NCBI GenBank assembly: GCA_035570275.1
Contig: DATMNI010000251.1
Span: 1 to 64,000 of the forward strand
Reading direction: 5' to 3'
From: DATMNI01 sp035570275
GTDB lineage: Bacteria > Acidobacteriota > Terriglobia > Bryobacterales > Bryobacteraceae
DNA length: 64,000 nt
The notes below the pieces were generated by a model. It had not been told where the DNA came from. It worked only from the letters and a program-made list of their open reading frames with translations, and ran no database searches. Below are positions 34,357 through 42,584 of the stretch, in pieces. The position numbers and the translations under genes are program-made. Each line of letters opens with the position of its first letter. Position 1 is the stretch's first letter.

Positions 34357-36708
34357 CTACCAATCCTCCGGCGGCTTCTGCTGGAAGAGTCTGTTGAGCA
34401 GCGGGCGCGCATCGCCGGCCGCCAGGGCTGTGCGGATCTCTGGGCTACGGGCGCCGAGCGCCACCGCCATCTCCAGAGCCTGCCGGGCTTCCTCGGGTTT
34501 CTGGTGCGCCGCCAGAATGATCCCGTGCGCCACCCAGGCCGGAGCCCACTCCGGCCAGCGGGATTGAAGGTCGCGCAGCAGGGGTTCGGCTTCGGCCGTT
34601 CCGCCGCCTAATTCCAGCGTGACGGCTTTGGTGAGCAGAAGCTCTCGGTTCCCCGGCAGCAGGCGCATCGCCCGATTTACCAGCTTCAGGGCTGCGCTTG
34701 CCTTGCCGTTCACGATCAGGAACGCGGCCGCCTGCCGGTACCAATCGGGGCGCTGCGACGCCTCGGCGTAGGTCTGTTCCAAAGCCGCAACCGCCTCCGC
34801 TGGCGATCCGGACGCTGCCAGCAGTTGTGCCCGCGCCAACGCGATGTCCGGTTCCACATCGGCCGCGGCTCCGGCCGCTGCGGCCACTTGCAGCAGTTCC
34901 TGTGCGGGCGCGAACTGCCGGAATTCCAGCAGCGCGCGCCCGGCGTCGGCGGCCGCTGCCGGGCCGGGTTTCAAGCCCGCGATCCGGCTCACCGTGGCTG
35001 CCGCTTCCTCCGTCTTTCCGTCTTCCAGCAGCAGCTTCAGCCAGGCCACTTGCGCCGCCGCTTCGTCCGGGTGTTCGCGCACGGCCTTTTGCACGCGCAC
35101 GCGGTAGTCGGCCCGGCGCTGTTCGGGTGTGAGGCTCAGAAAGTCCACCAACCCGGCCGGCACGCCTGCCTTGGTCGCGGGACCCAACTGGCGAAAACGG
35201 TCCATCGCCGCCTTGGATTCGCCGGCCTGCCCGGCATCGGCCAGCGCACGCGCCAGATGAAGCTGAGTCTTGGAGTCGTCCGGTGCCAGTTCCGCGGCCT
35301 TTCGCAGAACTCGCACCGCTTCCGCCGGACGGTCCAACGCCACATAGGTTTGCCCCAGCCGGTCCAGTGTGAGGGCATCGTCCGGCCGCAGATTCGCCGC
35401 CAATTCCAGGTCTTTCACCGCAGCCTCTGGCTTGCCCAGTTGGTAGTAGACGCTGCCGCGAGCCGAACGCGCCGCCGCGAAATCCGATTTCAGCGCCACG
35501 GCTTGGTCCAGATGCGCCAGCCCCTGCACCGGGTTGGTCTCGCGCTCGGCCACGCCAAGTTCGTAGTACCCCACCGGGTCGTCGGGGTGCCGCGCCACAT
35601 ACCAGGTGAGGTCGGCGATGCCCGCCTGCACTTGCCCCGTGCGCATGGCCGTGAAGCCTCGTTCGCGGCGGGCGGTGTCGTCGTTCGGCTCCAGTTTCAG
35701 ATAGCGGTCCCAGGCGGCCACGGCGTCGGGCAGCGCGCCCAGATCGCCGGTGGTGACGGCCAGCAACCTCTGCACATCCGCGCGCTGCGGCGCCAACTCG
35801 GCAGCTTGCGCCAGCAGCCGGACGGCAGCATCGGTTTGCTTCAGCGCGTCGTGCACCACCGCCAGGCGGAAGAGCACTTCCACGTTCCGCGGCTGTTGGC
35901 TGCGAGCGGTCTCCAGCACCTCGCGCGCCCGCTCGTAATGGTGAGCCAGGCCAGCGGCGATGCCCAGGTTGTAGAGCACGTTGAAATCCGCGGGCGCGCC
36001 GGCCAGTACGCGCGTGAAGCAAGTCTCAGCCGGCTCGAACTGGCCGGCGTTGGCCAGCGCCAAACCCATCGCGAAGCTAAGCGCGGCATCGCCTTCGGCC
36101 GCAGGGGACAATCGCGACAACAGCGCCGCGGCTTGGGCGGAATCCCCGGCCAGATACAGCGCCTCCAACCGTAGCACGGCGATGTTTGGGACTTCCTGCT
36201 GGTTCGCCGGCAGCCGCTGCAGATATCCCAGCGCCTCCGCGCCGGCCTTGCGCTTCAGCGCCAGCCGCGCCAGTTGGACCGCGGCGTTGAAGTGCGAGGG
36301 ATCGAGCCCGACGACCTTCAGGTAGGCTTGGCGGCCGCCCTCGGTATCACCCGCGCGCAACAAGTGGTTCCCATAGTTGCTCCAGGCATCCTCCGAGCGA
36401 GGCGCCGCGGCCACCGCGCGGCGGTGGCACTCATCGGCTTCCTTCAGTCTCTGTTGGTTATCCAGCGCCGCACCGAGCAGGCTCAGCGCCAGTCCGTCAT
36501 TCGGGCGTGTTTGCAGGGCCGCCCGCGCCTGCTGTTCGGCCGCAACAAAGTCGCCACGCTGGAACGCGGCCACGGCCTCGCGGAAATTGGCACCGTCGTC
36601 CGCCCCGCACAGCAACGCCGCGGAGAGTAGCACCGCGAACAGCACCACCACCGGCCGGGCGCGGCACCGCTCCCTGACGGTCACGGCTCTGGAAGAGGCG
36701 GCATTCAT
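34357..36708 (-). CDS. Exported TPR-repeat protein
   Basis: A 783-residue tetratricopeptide protein from the chosen start. A hydrophobic leader (PVVVLFAVLLSAALLCGADD) is followed by close to 20 TPR-like units such as DGLALSLLGAALDNQQRLKE, AWSNYGNHLLRAGDTEGGRQ, FNVLYNLGIAAGLAHHYERA and VGYYELGVAERE. The frame stays open upstream to an ATG at 36876 through a tandem 18-base repeat that encodes SHMNAA five times, each with an in-frame ATG. The start at 36708 is the last of those and leaves a leader of normal length. Probably a periplasmic scaffold; partner unknown. Confidence 0.8.
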   Translation of the reverse strand: MNAASSRAVTVRERCRARPVVVLFAVLLSAALLCGADDGANFREAVAAFQRGDFVAAEQQARAALQTRPNDGLALSLLGAALDNQQRLKEADECHRRAVAAAPRSEDAWSNYGNHLLRAGDTEGGRQAYLKVVGLDPSHFNAAVQLARLALKRKAGAEALGYLQRLPANQQEVPNIAVLRLEALYLAGDSAQAAALLSRLSPAAEGDAALSFAMGLALANAGQFEPAETCFTRVLAGAPADFNVLYNLGIAAGLAHHYERAREVLETARSQQPRNVEVLFRLAVVHDALKQTDAAVRLLAQAAELAPQRADVQRLLAVTTGDLGALPDAVAAWDRYLKLEPNDDTARRERGFTAMRTGQVQAGIADLTWYVARHPDDPVGYYELGVAERETNPVQGLAHLDQAVALKSDFAAARSARGSVYYQLGKPEAAVKDLELAANLRPDDALTLDRLGQTYVALDRPAEAVRVLRKAAELAPDDSKTQLHLARALADAGQAGESKAAMDRFRQLGPATKAGVPAGLVDFLSLTPEQRRADYRVRVQKAVREHPDEAAAQVAWLKLLLEDGKTEEAAATVSRIAGLKPGPAAAADAGRALLEFRQFAPAQELLQVAAAAGAAADVEPDIALARAQLLAASGSPAEAVAALEQTYAEASQRPDWYRQAAAFLIVNGKASAALKLVNRAMRLLPGNRELLLTKAVTLELGGGTAEAEPLLRDLQSRWPEWAPAWVAHGIILAAHQKPEEARQALEMAVALGARSPEIRTALAAGDARPLLNRLFQQKPPEDW

Positions 36709-36794
36709 GTGAGAGGCGGCGTTCATGTGAGAGGCGGCGTTCATGTGAGAGGCGGCGTTCATGTGAGAGGCCGCATTCATGTGAGAGGCCGCGG
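36695..36794. repeat. Tandem 18-base repeat (five and a half units)
   Basis: Units GAGGCGGCGTTCATGTGA, with one- or two-base variants, begin at 36695, 36713, 36731, 36749, 36767 and 36785 (partial). On the minus strand each gives in-frame codons SHMNAA including an ATG. The array is flanked by copies of the GGTCACGGCTCT repeat. Confidence 0.9.
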
Positions 36795-36798
36795 GGCA

Positions 36799-36850
36799 CC
36801 GCTCCCTTACGGTCACGGCTCTGATCGGAGCCGCGACAGTTAGGGAGCGG
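36799..36850. repeat. Long imperfect inverted repeat
   Basis: CCGCTCCCTTACGGTCACGG CTC pairs with GAGCCGCGACAGTTAGGGAG CGG, a stem of about 23 positions with three mismatches and a tiny loop. A single-arm copy lies at 36669-36690, and related sequence is inside the glycosyltransferase gene at 6570-6606. This is a second dispersed palindromic family, distinct from the double hairpins. Confidence 0.75.
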
Positions 36851-36885
36851 TGGCGTGGGGCAGCGAACAAGCGCATAGCGGCCCG

Positions 36886-38460
36886 TCAATCCAGCAGTTG
36901 GTACGCACCGAGCGTCAGGAACTCCGGGAAGTCCGGGTTGGTCATCATCTGCTCGTACAGATCGGCCGCCTGGCGGAGCGCCTGCTGCGGAACGATAGCG
37001 GCCAGTTTCTCGCACTGCTGCTTCACAACCTCACGAACCAGCGGCACCGTGACGGCTCTTCCGTCGCTCTGCTTGCCACCGCCCATCCTGGCCCCGTGCT
37101 TCATCCACTGCCACACTTGCGCCCGGCAAATCTCGGCGGTGGCGGCGTCTTCCATCAAGTTGTAAATGGGCACGCAGCCGTTGCCCCGCAGCCATGCGGC
37201 CAGATACTGCAATCCCACATCGATGTTGCGCGCTAACCCCTCTTCGGTGATTTCGCCCGAGGGCACGCTCAACAAATCGGCCGCGGTCACGTGGCTCACG
37301 CTCTTCCGGTCAATCTGGTTAGGAGCCGGCATACCGGCATCGAAGATCTCCTTGGCCAGCGCCACCAGGCCCGGATGCGCCACCCACGTGCCATCGTGCC
37401 CGGCCTTCACTTCCCGCAGCTTGTCCTGCCGCACCCGGGAGAGCGCCGCCTCGTTGGCCGCCGGATCGTTCTTGATGGGGATTTGCGCCGCCATACCGCC
37501 CATGGCGTGGATGCCGCGGCGGTGGCACGTGGCGATGAGCAGGTTCACGTACGAGCTCAGGAAATGGCGCTCCATCGTCACCTGCGCGCGGTCCGGCAAA
37601 ACGAAATCCGGCCGGTTGCGGAACTTTTTGATGAAGCTGAAAATGTAATCCCAACGGCCGCAGTTCAGCCCCGCGGAATGCTGGCGCAGTTCCCAGAGAA
37701 TTTCGTCCATCTCAAAGGCGGCCAGAATCGTCTCAATCAGAACCGTGGCCCGGATGGTGCCCGGAGCCACCCCCAGCTCCTGTTGCGCCGCCAGAAAGAC
37801 GTCGTTCCACAGCCGCGCTTCCAGATGGCTTTCCATCTTGGGCAGGTAAAAATAAGGCCCTGTACCCTTGGCGATCAGGGCATGGACGTTGTGAAAGAAG
37901 AAGAGGCCGAAATCGAACAGCGAGGCCGAGACGGGCCTGGCATCCACCAGAAAGTGTTTCTCTTCCAGGTGCCATCCACGCGGCCGCACCTTGAGCACAG
38001 CGGGGCGTTCCGCAACGTCGTAGCGCTTTCCTTCCGGGCTGGTGAAACTGATGGCGCCGCGCACGGCGTCGCGCAGATTGAATTGCCCGTCAATGGTATT
38101 TTGCCACGTGGGCGAATTGGAATCCTCGAAATCGGCCATGAACACGTTGGCGCCGGAGTTCAACGCGTTGATGATCATCTTCCGGTCTACCGGCCCGGTG
38201 ATCTCGACGCGGCGGTCCTGCAGGTCGGCCGGAATCGGCGCCACGGTCCACTCGCTTTCACGGATGTGGGCCGTTGCCGGCAAGAAATCGGGCAGCTCGC
38301 CGGCATCGAGTTCGCGCTGGCGCCGGCGTCTGGCCTCCAGTAACTCCTGACGGCGCGGCTCGAACGTTCTGGCCAGGCCGGCGATGAACTCCACGGCCTC
38401 GCGGGTGAGAACGGACTCCTGCGAATCGGTAACGGGAGCCGTGATGGTTGCGGCAGACAT
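36886..38460 (-). CDS. aceB: Malate synthase A
   Basis: A 524-residue AceB-type enzyme: LPATAHIRESEWTVAPIPAD, RRVEITGPVDRKMIINALNS, VFMADFEDSNSPTWQN, LPKMESHLEARLWNDVF, ATVLIETILAAFEMDEI (catalytic region), GLNCGRWDYIFSFIKKF, GIHAMGGMAAQIPIK and AKAGHDGTWVAHP-like KAGHDGTWVAHPGL. It condenses glyoxylate with acetyl-CoA in the glyoxylate bypass. Isocitrate lyase is not in the window. The start at 38460 matches the family; an in-frame extension upstream runs through a repeat region and is unlikely to be translated. Confidence 0.95.
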   Translation of the reverse strand: MSAATITAPVTDSQESVLTREAVEFIAGLARTFEPRRQELLEARRRRQRELDAGELPDFLPATAHIRESEWTVAPIPADLQDRRVEITGPVDRKMIINALNSGANVFMADFEDSNSPTWQNTIDGQFNLRDAVRGAISFTSPEGKRYDVAERPAVLKVRPRGWHLEEKHFLVDARPVSASLFDFGLFFFHNVHALIAKGTGPYFYLPKMESHLEARLWNDVFLAAQQELGVAPGTIRATVLIETILAAFEMDEILWELRQHSAGLNCGRWDYIFSFIKKFRNRPDFVLPDRAQVTMERHFLSSYVNLLIATCHRRGIHAMGGMAAQIPIKNDPAANEAALSRVRQDKLREVKAGHDGTWVAHPGLVALAKEIFDAGMPAPNQIDRKSVSHVTAADLLSVPSGEITEEGLARNIDVGLQYLAAWLRGNGCVPIYNLMEDAATAEICRAQVWQWMKHGARMGGGKQSDGRAVTVPLVREVVKQQCEKLAAIVPQQALRQAADLYEQMMTNPDFPEFLTLGAYQLLD

Positions 38461-38508
38461 GGGCTGGTCCTCCGCCAACCATCGTATCAGGCGGGCCGGG
38501 GGAGACAG

Positions 38509-38574
38509 ATGCCGGATGCCGGTGGCGGGTGGCCAGTGGCCGGTGGCTGGTGGCCGGTGGCATGGTGGCGGCCG
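38509..38574. repeat. GCCGGTGGC low-complexity repeat
   Basis: ATGCCGGATGCCGGTGGC is followed by five or so GGCCGGTGG/GGCTGGTGG units. The same kind of sequence occurs at 57607-57722. It lies between aceB and the next gene region. Downstream, 38706-38850 has several copies of TAACAANCGG without an obvious role. Confidence 0.6.
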
Positions 38575-38849
38575 GTATTCCGCGGCGTCCGGCTGGCGGA
38601 CGGAGACAGGCGGCGCGGTTGCTGGAGTTACATATGTTACGGGCTGCTGGAGTGAGTCAAATTCACCAGGCCGCGAGCGCTCCGCATCCAAGGAGAAGGC
38701 GGAGTAACAATGCCCGGCTGGTTTAACAATCGGCTAACATGCGAGTGTCCGCGGGTCAACTGGTCTTAACAACCGGCTAACAATCGGACTCGGGCTCGAC
38801 AGGCCACAGACAACGATGGCCTGTCCCACGTAACAACCGGACCCACAAG

Positions 38850-39548
38850 TTACGGTTGGAGCGGCAAGGTGACTTTTCCGGCGGGGCCAGTATAAATCAG
38901 CTCGACCGAATGGATGCTCCGGGCGTTGCCTCGATATTGGAAGAAAAGCAGCCCGGCCTGGGGAAGGGCGCGGTCACCCTCCGGTAAGGATGCCTTTTGA
39001 ACGCGCTGTGCCATGGCGCGCTGCACCTCGATCGGGATTTTGACCGGCGCAGGAGTGGAATCGCCCTGGTCGCCCTTTCCGCCGGTGTTCAAGCCGGTTT
39101 TCGACTTCTTCTCGACTGGAACCGGCGGCTCCCACTCGGGATCTTTGACGGACCCGACCACCAACCCGTAAGGCAGACTGGGCAAGGGCGCTTTTTTCGC
39201 GTTGATGCGAAGCGAAAAGTCTTCGGCCGACAGCTTGATCCGCGCCTCGGGCGGTCCGAACAGCGCCGTTTCCACCACCACATAGTCTTCCGAGGTGAGA
39301 GGCCCTTGCATGGTGGGGACGGAGTGCCCTTTAAACTCGGCCGCGATCGTGACCGTGCCGGCCTGGGCCTGGGTCTGATACTCGGCCGGCGTGGCTCTGG
39401 GCGGCATGCCTTTCGTCTGGTTGGTTGGCGCCGGGTTGGTCTGTGCCGGGTTGGTTTGCGCCGGATTGGGGGGCGTGTCCTGCGCTTGTGCGAACAGGCA
39501 GCAGACGGCGGTGCAGACGGCGGCTCTCAACGCATGGAAAGATGGCAT
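38850..39548 (-). CDS. Secreted hypothetical protein
   Basis: A 232-residue protein with a signal peptide (FHALRAAVCTAVCCLFAQAQ) and a low-complexity linker made of QTNPA units. The body contains SEDYVVVETALFGPPEARIK LSAEDFSLRINAKKAPLPS and LIYTGPAGKVTLPL, suggesting a beta-sandwich. I do not recognise a named family. It is downstream of the DUF362 gene on the same strand, separated by an imperfect palindrome. Confidence 0.7.
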   Translation of the reverse strand: MPSFHALRAAVCTAVCCLFAQAQDTPPNPAQTNPAQTNPAPTNQTKGMPPRATPAEYQTQAQAGTVTIAAEFKGHSVPTMQGPLTSEDYVVVETALFGPPEARIKLSAEDFSLRINAKKAPLPSLPYGLVVGSVKDPEWEPPVPVEKKSKTGLNTGGKGDQGDSTPAPVKIPIEVQRAMAQRVQKASLPEGDRALPQAGLLFFQYRGNARSIHSVELIYTGPAGKVTLPLQP

Positions 39549-39570
39549 GGCAAGTTTCAGGCTAGCACAG

Positions 39571-39602
39571 GCGAGGCTCCGGCTGGCGAACCGGAGGCTC
39601 GC
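39571..39602. repeat. Imperfect palindrome between two minus-strand genes
   Basis: GCGAGGCTCCGG and CCGGAGGCTCGC form a 12-base-pair stem with one mismatch around an 8-base loop. No T-run follows on either strand, so it is not a standard intrinsic terminator. Confidence 0.5.
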
Positions 39603-39623
39603 GGGGGTCTATAACCGCGGCTG

Positions 39624-40715
39624 CTACAGAGTAAATCGCTTGACTTCGATCTTCTTGTCGTCGAAGACACCCAAGCCGAGCGAACCGGCAATCTCGATGT
39701 GTTCCACCTGGCAGTTGAGGTAGTGGCTGGCGTCATCGGGCCTGGAGAGCGCCACGGGAGCCATGCCCACTTCGGCACGCTTGGCGTCAATTACTTTCAG
39801 GCCGGTCTTGTCCAGGGCCACCGGATCGGTGGAAAAGTACATCGTCTTGTGCTCCCAGACGTACTGCGGGCGGGCGCCGGGACCGCCGTGATAGGACGCC
39901 TTCACGGCGTCGCAGATATGGAGTACGGCTTTTTCCCGGATCACGGGCAGGCTGACAACGGATGGGATAAATATGCCGCAGGCGTTGCCGGTAGGAGTCA
40001 AGTGGCTGCGGTTGACATTATTCACCATGCCGTGAGACATATTCTTGAGGGCGATGGTGACGCCGGCCGACTGGTGATGTTTCAGCACCGGCAAGTTAAT
40101 GAACTTATTGATCTGGCGAGTAACTACTTTGCAGACATAGGACCGGCGGAAACGAGGATCGCTTAAGTTCTCACCGGGCTTGATCAGGGCCATCTCCATG
40201 AAGTGATCGGGATCGTACCCTTCCATGTCCAATTGCACGTCGTTATAGGCTTCGGAAGCGAACTGCATCCGCACGCCGGGAGGGACCCATTTGTCGATAC
40301 CGGCGTCGTAGGTTTCCTGGCGGTACCGGTTGAACACCACGATGTCGCGCTCGGCCACGCCGGCGTCCTTCAGACCCTGGAGGATGCCGTGGAGGACCGC
40401 GGCATCGGAACAGAGTTTGGCCCCGCCAACCGGGCTGACTTTGATGCCGACGACATCGCCTTTTTCAAAAAAACTGCGCCATGCGTCGGTCCAGGCGGGC
40501 GCGCCCGTAAGGGCGGTCATACCCTTTTCCATCATCCTTCGTACGGGCTCCGCCTGGTAGACACCGCTCACGATACACGCGGGGTGGGCGACGCCGATAA
40601 CCCGGCCAGGGAAGGGGCCGGGCATCCCGGGCTTGGTGGTGGCAGCCCTGCTGTGGGAGACGGTGGAGGCGGCCAAGGCCGCGAATTTGAGAACGTCCCG
40701 GCGAGGAATCTTCAC
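39624..40715 (-). CDS. DUF362-family protein with Tat-like leader
   Basis: A 363-residue protein starting KIPRRDVLKFAALAAS, a twin-arginine leader. The DUF362 core shows GDVVGIKVSPVGGAKLCSDA, DIVVFNRYRQETYDAG, KFINLPVLKHHQSAGVTIAL KNMSHGMVNN and DPVALDKTGLKVIDAKR. Related proteins often carry iron-sulfur clusters; here the ferredoxin cysteines are absent. Function unknown, likely redox or maturation related and periplasmic. Confidence 0.85.
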   Translation of the reverse strand: MKIPRRDVLKFAALAASTVSHSRAATTKPGMPGPFPGRVIGVAHPACIVSGVYQAEPVRRMMEKGMTALTGAPAWTDAWRSFFEKGDVVGIKVSPVGGAKLCSDAAVLHGILQGLKDAGVAERDIVVFNRYRQETYDAGIDKWVPPGVRMQFASEAYNDVQLDMEGYDPDHFMEMALIKPGENLSDPRFRRSYVCKVVTRQINKFINLPVLKHHQSAGVTIALKNMSHGMVNNVNRSHLTPTGNACGIFIPSVVSLPVIREKAVLHICDAVKASYHGGPGARPQYVWEHKTMYFSTDPVALDKTGLKVIDAKRAEVGMAPVALSRPDDASHYLNCQVEHIEIAGSLGLGVFDDKKIEVKRFTL

Positions 40716-40756
40716 AACAGTATTCTACTCCCAGGGAGGGAGGAGTGGCGGCGCAC

Positions 40757-40859
40757 TGTGGGGCAGATTGGCAGCGGCAGCGGGCCAGCCTGATTGGGGT
40801 CTTGCCAGCAGGCGCGGCCCCAAAACGCTGGTACGCTCGCTTCGCATCGCGTAAGTGGC
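40757..40859. repeat. Degenerate REP-like element, copy 6
   Basis: TGTGGGGCAGATTGGCAGCG is a mutated first arm; the distal part (CAAAACGCTGGTACGCTCGC TTCGCATCGC, 40830-40859) is the inverse complement of the block at 18976-19005. It lies in the divergent region between the DUF362 gene and a membrane-protein gene. Confidence 0.6.
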
Positions 40860-40926
40860 CTTGCCGAAGTAGCAGCAAGTGGTGATTGATTCCCCCGAGC
40901 GTTCGCGTGACAATACTCGAATAGCT

Positions 40927-41799
40927 ATGAGTTCGACGCAGGTGCTGGGACCCTATTTCACACTGGTAGCGTTCCTGATTGCCGCTTTCGTAGTGGTCGG
41001 TCGAGAATTCTGGATAGCGCGGGGACTCGACAAGGCCCATCCGCTTGGCCGCGTTTCTCTGGCCGTTCCGATCGCGGTCTTTGGCGCGGAACACCTGACG
41101 TCGCCTCAAGCGATCATGCAACTCGTTCCAGCGTGGATGCCCGGCAAGCTCTTCTGGACCTATTTCGTTGGTGTAGCCCTGATCGCCGCGGCCCTCAGCT
41201 TTATTTTTCGGGTTGGGATTCGCCTATCGGCGACGCTCCTCGGAATCATGTTCTTCTGCTTCGTGGCGATGATGGACCTCCCGAGTGCCATCGCCGCGCC
41301 GCAAAATCGGATCGCATGGACGCTTGTCGCGAGGGAGTTGGCATTCAGCGCAGGCGCGGCACTCCTGGCCATCACGAGCGGCGCGCAGGAACGAACGCCT
41401 CGTGAGAATCGCGTCGCGACCGGCGCGCTCTATTTGATTGCCCTTGTCTCAATGTTCTACGGCATTGAGCACTTTCTGCACCCCGAGTGCGTCCCTGCGG
41501 TCCCGCTTGTCAAAGTGACGCCCCTCTGGATTCCGTTCGCGCACTTCTGGACTGTACTGACGGGAATAGCGCTGGTCATCGGCGCGGGAGCAATGTGTGT
41601 AAGAAATATTTCGCGACAATCGGCGGCCGCACTCGGCGCGTGGGTCGTCCTGCTCGTCGTATCCCTATACCTCGCCATCATGATTTCGAAGCCCGATGTC
41701 GAGGATTTGAACTATTTTGCGGACACACTCATGTTCGGCGGCGTCTTGTTGGTCGCCTCTCGCGCATACGACGTGCCGCGGAAGTTACGCATCTCCTGA
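40927..41799 (+). CDS. Polytopic membrane protein (DoxX-like)
   Basis: A 290-residue integral membrane protein with about eight hydrophobic segments (FTLVAFLIAAFVVVG, LAVPIAVFGAEHLTS, YFVGVALIAAALSFIF, LLGIMFFCFVAMMD, ALYLIALVSMFYGIEHF and others). Two similar halves each contain a G(A/I)EHhL(T/H)P motif, as in internally duplicated DoxX-like proteins. No enzymatic motif. An earlier in-frame start at 40879 adds 16 polar residues; neither has a clear ribosome site. Confidence 0.72.
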   Translation: MSSTQVLGPYFTLVAFLIAAFVVVGREFWIARGLDKAHPLGRVSLAVPIAVFGAEHLTSPQAIMQLVPAWMPGKLFWTYFVGVALIAAALSFIFRVGIRLSATLLGIMFFCFVAMMDLPSAIAAPQNRIAWTLVARELAFSAGAALLAITSGAQERTPRENRVATGALYLIALVSMFYGIEHFLHPECVPAVPLVKVTPLWIPFAHFWTVLTGIALVIGAGAMCVRNISRQSAAALGAWVVLLVVSLYLAIMISKPDVEDLNYFADTLMFGGVLLVASRAYDVPRKLRIS

Positions 41800-41949
41800 C
41801 GTCGCGATGGTGCGATCCCCCGGCCTTGCGAACCCGTTCGCGATGAAGACAGCTACGTTGTCGCGCGAACTGGTCTCCGCGCTGAAAACGACGCCAGTCG
41901 AACCGGTGCCGCGCCTCATCCAACCCGGACACGTCAACCCCGCTTCTAG

Positions 41950-42222
41950 CCGGAGAATTCGACGCGAGCCTTTTTCGAAGAAGGCAACCGTCCGCAGGAA
42001 TGCCAGAGCGTCGCCCTTCGCGACTATGCGAGCTTCCAAAAGTCGTTTGAGTTCGCCCGGCAATGTCGGGAGCTCACGAACCCCGAGGCGATCCTGCGGA
42101 AGATCGCGGAACCCTATGCCAGCAAACCGCAGCATGACGAGTTAGCAGAACGGATCGCTAAGATGGAAACGACCTTGAAAGAACCTCCCTCACGATCGCC
42201 CCGGCAACTGTCCAAACCTTGA
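41950..42222 (+). pseudogene. Start-less open frame, unrecognised
   Basis: A 90-codon open frame that follows an in-frame TAG and has no usable start before codon 72. It encodes soluble, helical-looking sequence (DYASFQKSFEFARQCRELTN, PEAILRKIAEPYASKPQHDE). It looks like the 3' part of a lost gene. The rest of 41800-42584 has nothing recognisable apart from the TonB gene's upstream region. Confidence 0.35.
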
Positions 42223-42584
42223 AGAAAGCGCACTTGCCGGAGCTTTCGAAGTACTCCAACATACCGAGCCAGGAGGGCGCGATGAGTTGCCTTGGCGAAT
42301 TCTGTAAAACTCGCAGTCGCCGGCGGCGTTTCCACCTGCCAGACCGGGAAAACGCAAGGCAGGAGTACGCAATTACACAAGACTGAGGCATAACACAAGA
42401 CTGAGGCTTGTATTGGGCAACCAGCGGTGATAGCATTTCTGCCAGTTCACCGGGGGGGTGACCGGTGGGCGCGGGGGCGAGGGTGGGCGCCGAAGAGACG
42501 CCCTACGCAACGAGGACAAAGGGCGAACGCTCCCGATTCTCTGGCGGCGAAGTGTGACTTCGCTAGCGGCAAAGGAGATCCTCA

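Noticed and set aside
36695..36794. Possible CRISPR-like or origin iteron array
   Set aside because: The 18-base units are directly contiguous without spacers and keep a reading frame; no replication gene is nearby.
37040..37056. GACGGCTCT-like match to the second palindrome family inside aceB
   Set aside because: It encodes conserved malate synthase residues and lacks the rest of the repeat; coincidence.
38461..38691. N-terminal extension of malate synthase
   Set aside because: The added codons run through the GCCGGTGGC repeat and do not match AceB proteins; the ATG at 38460 fits the family.
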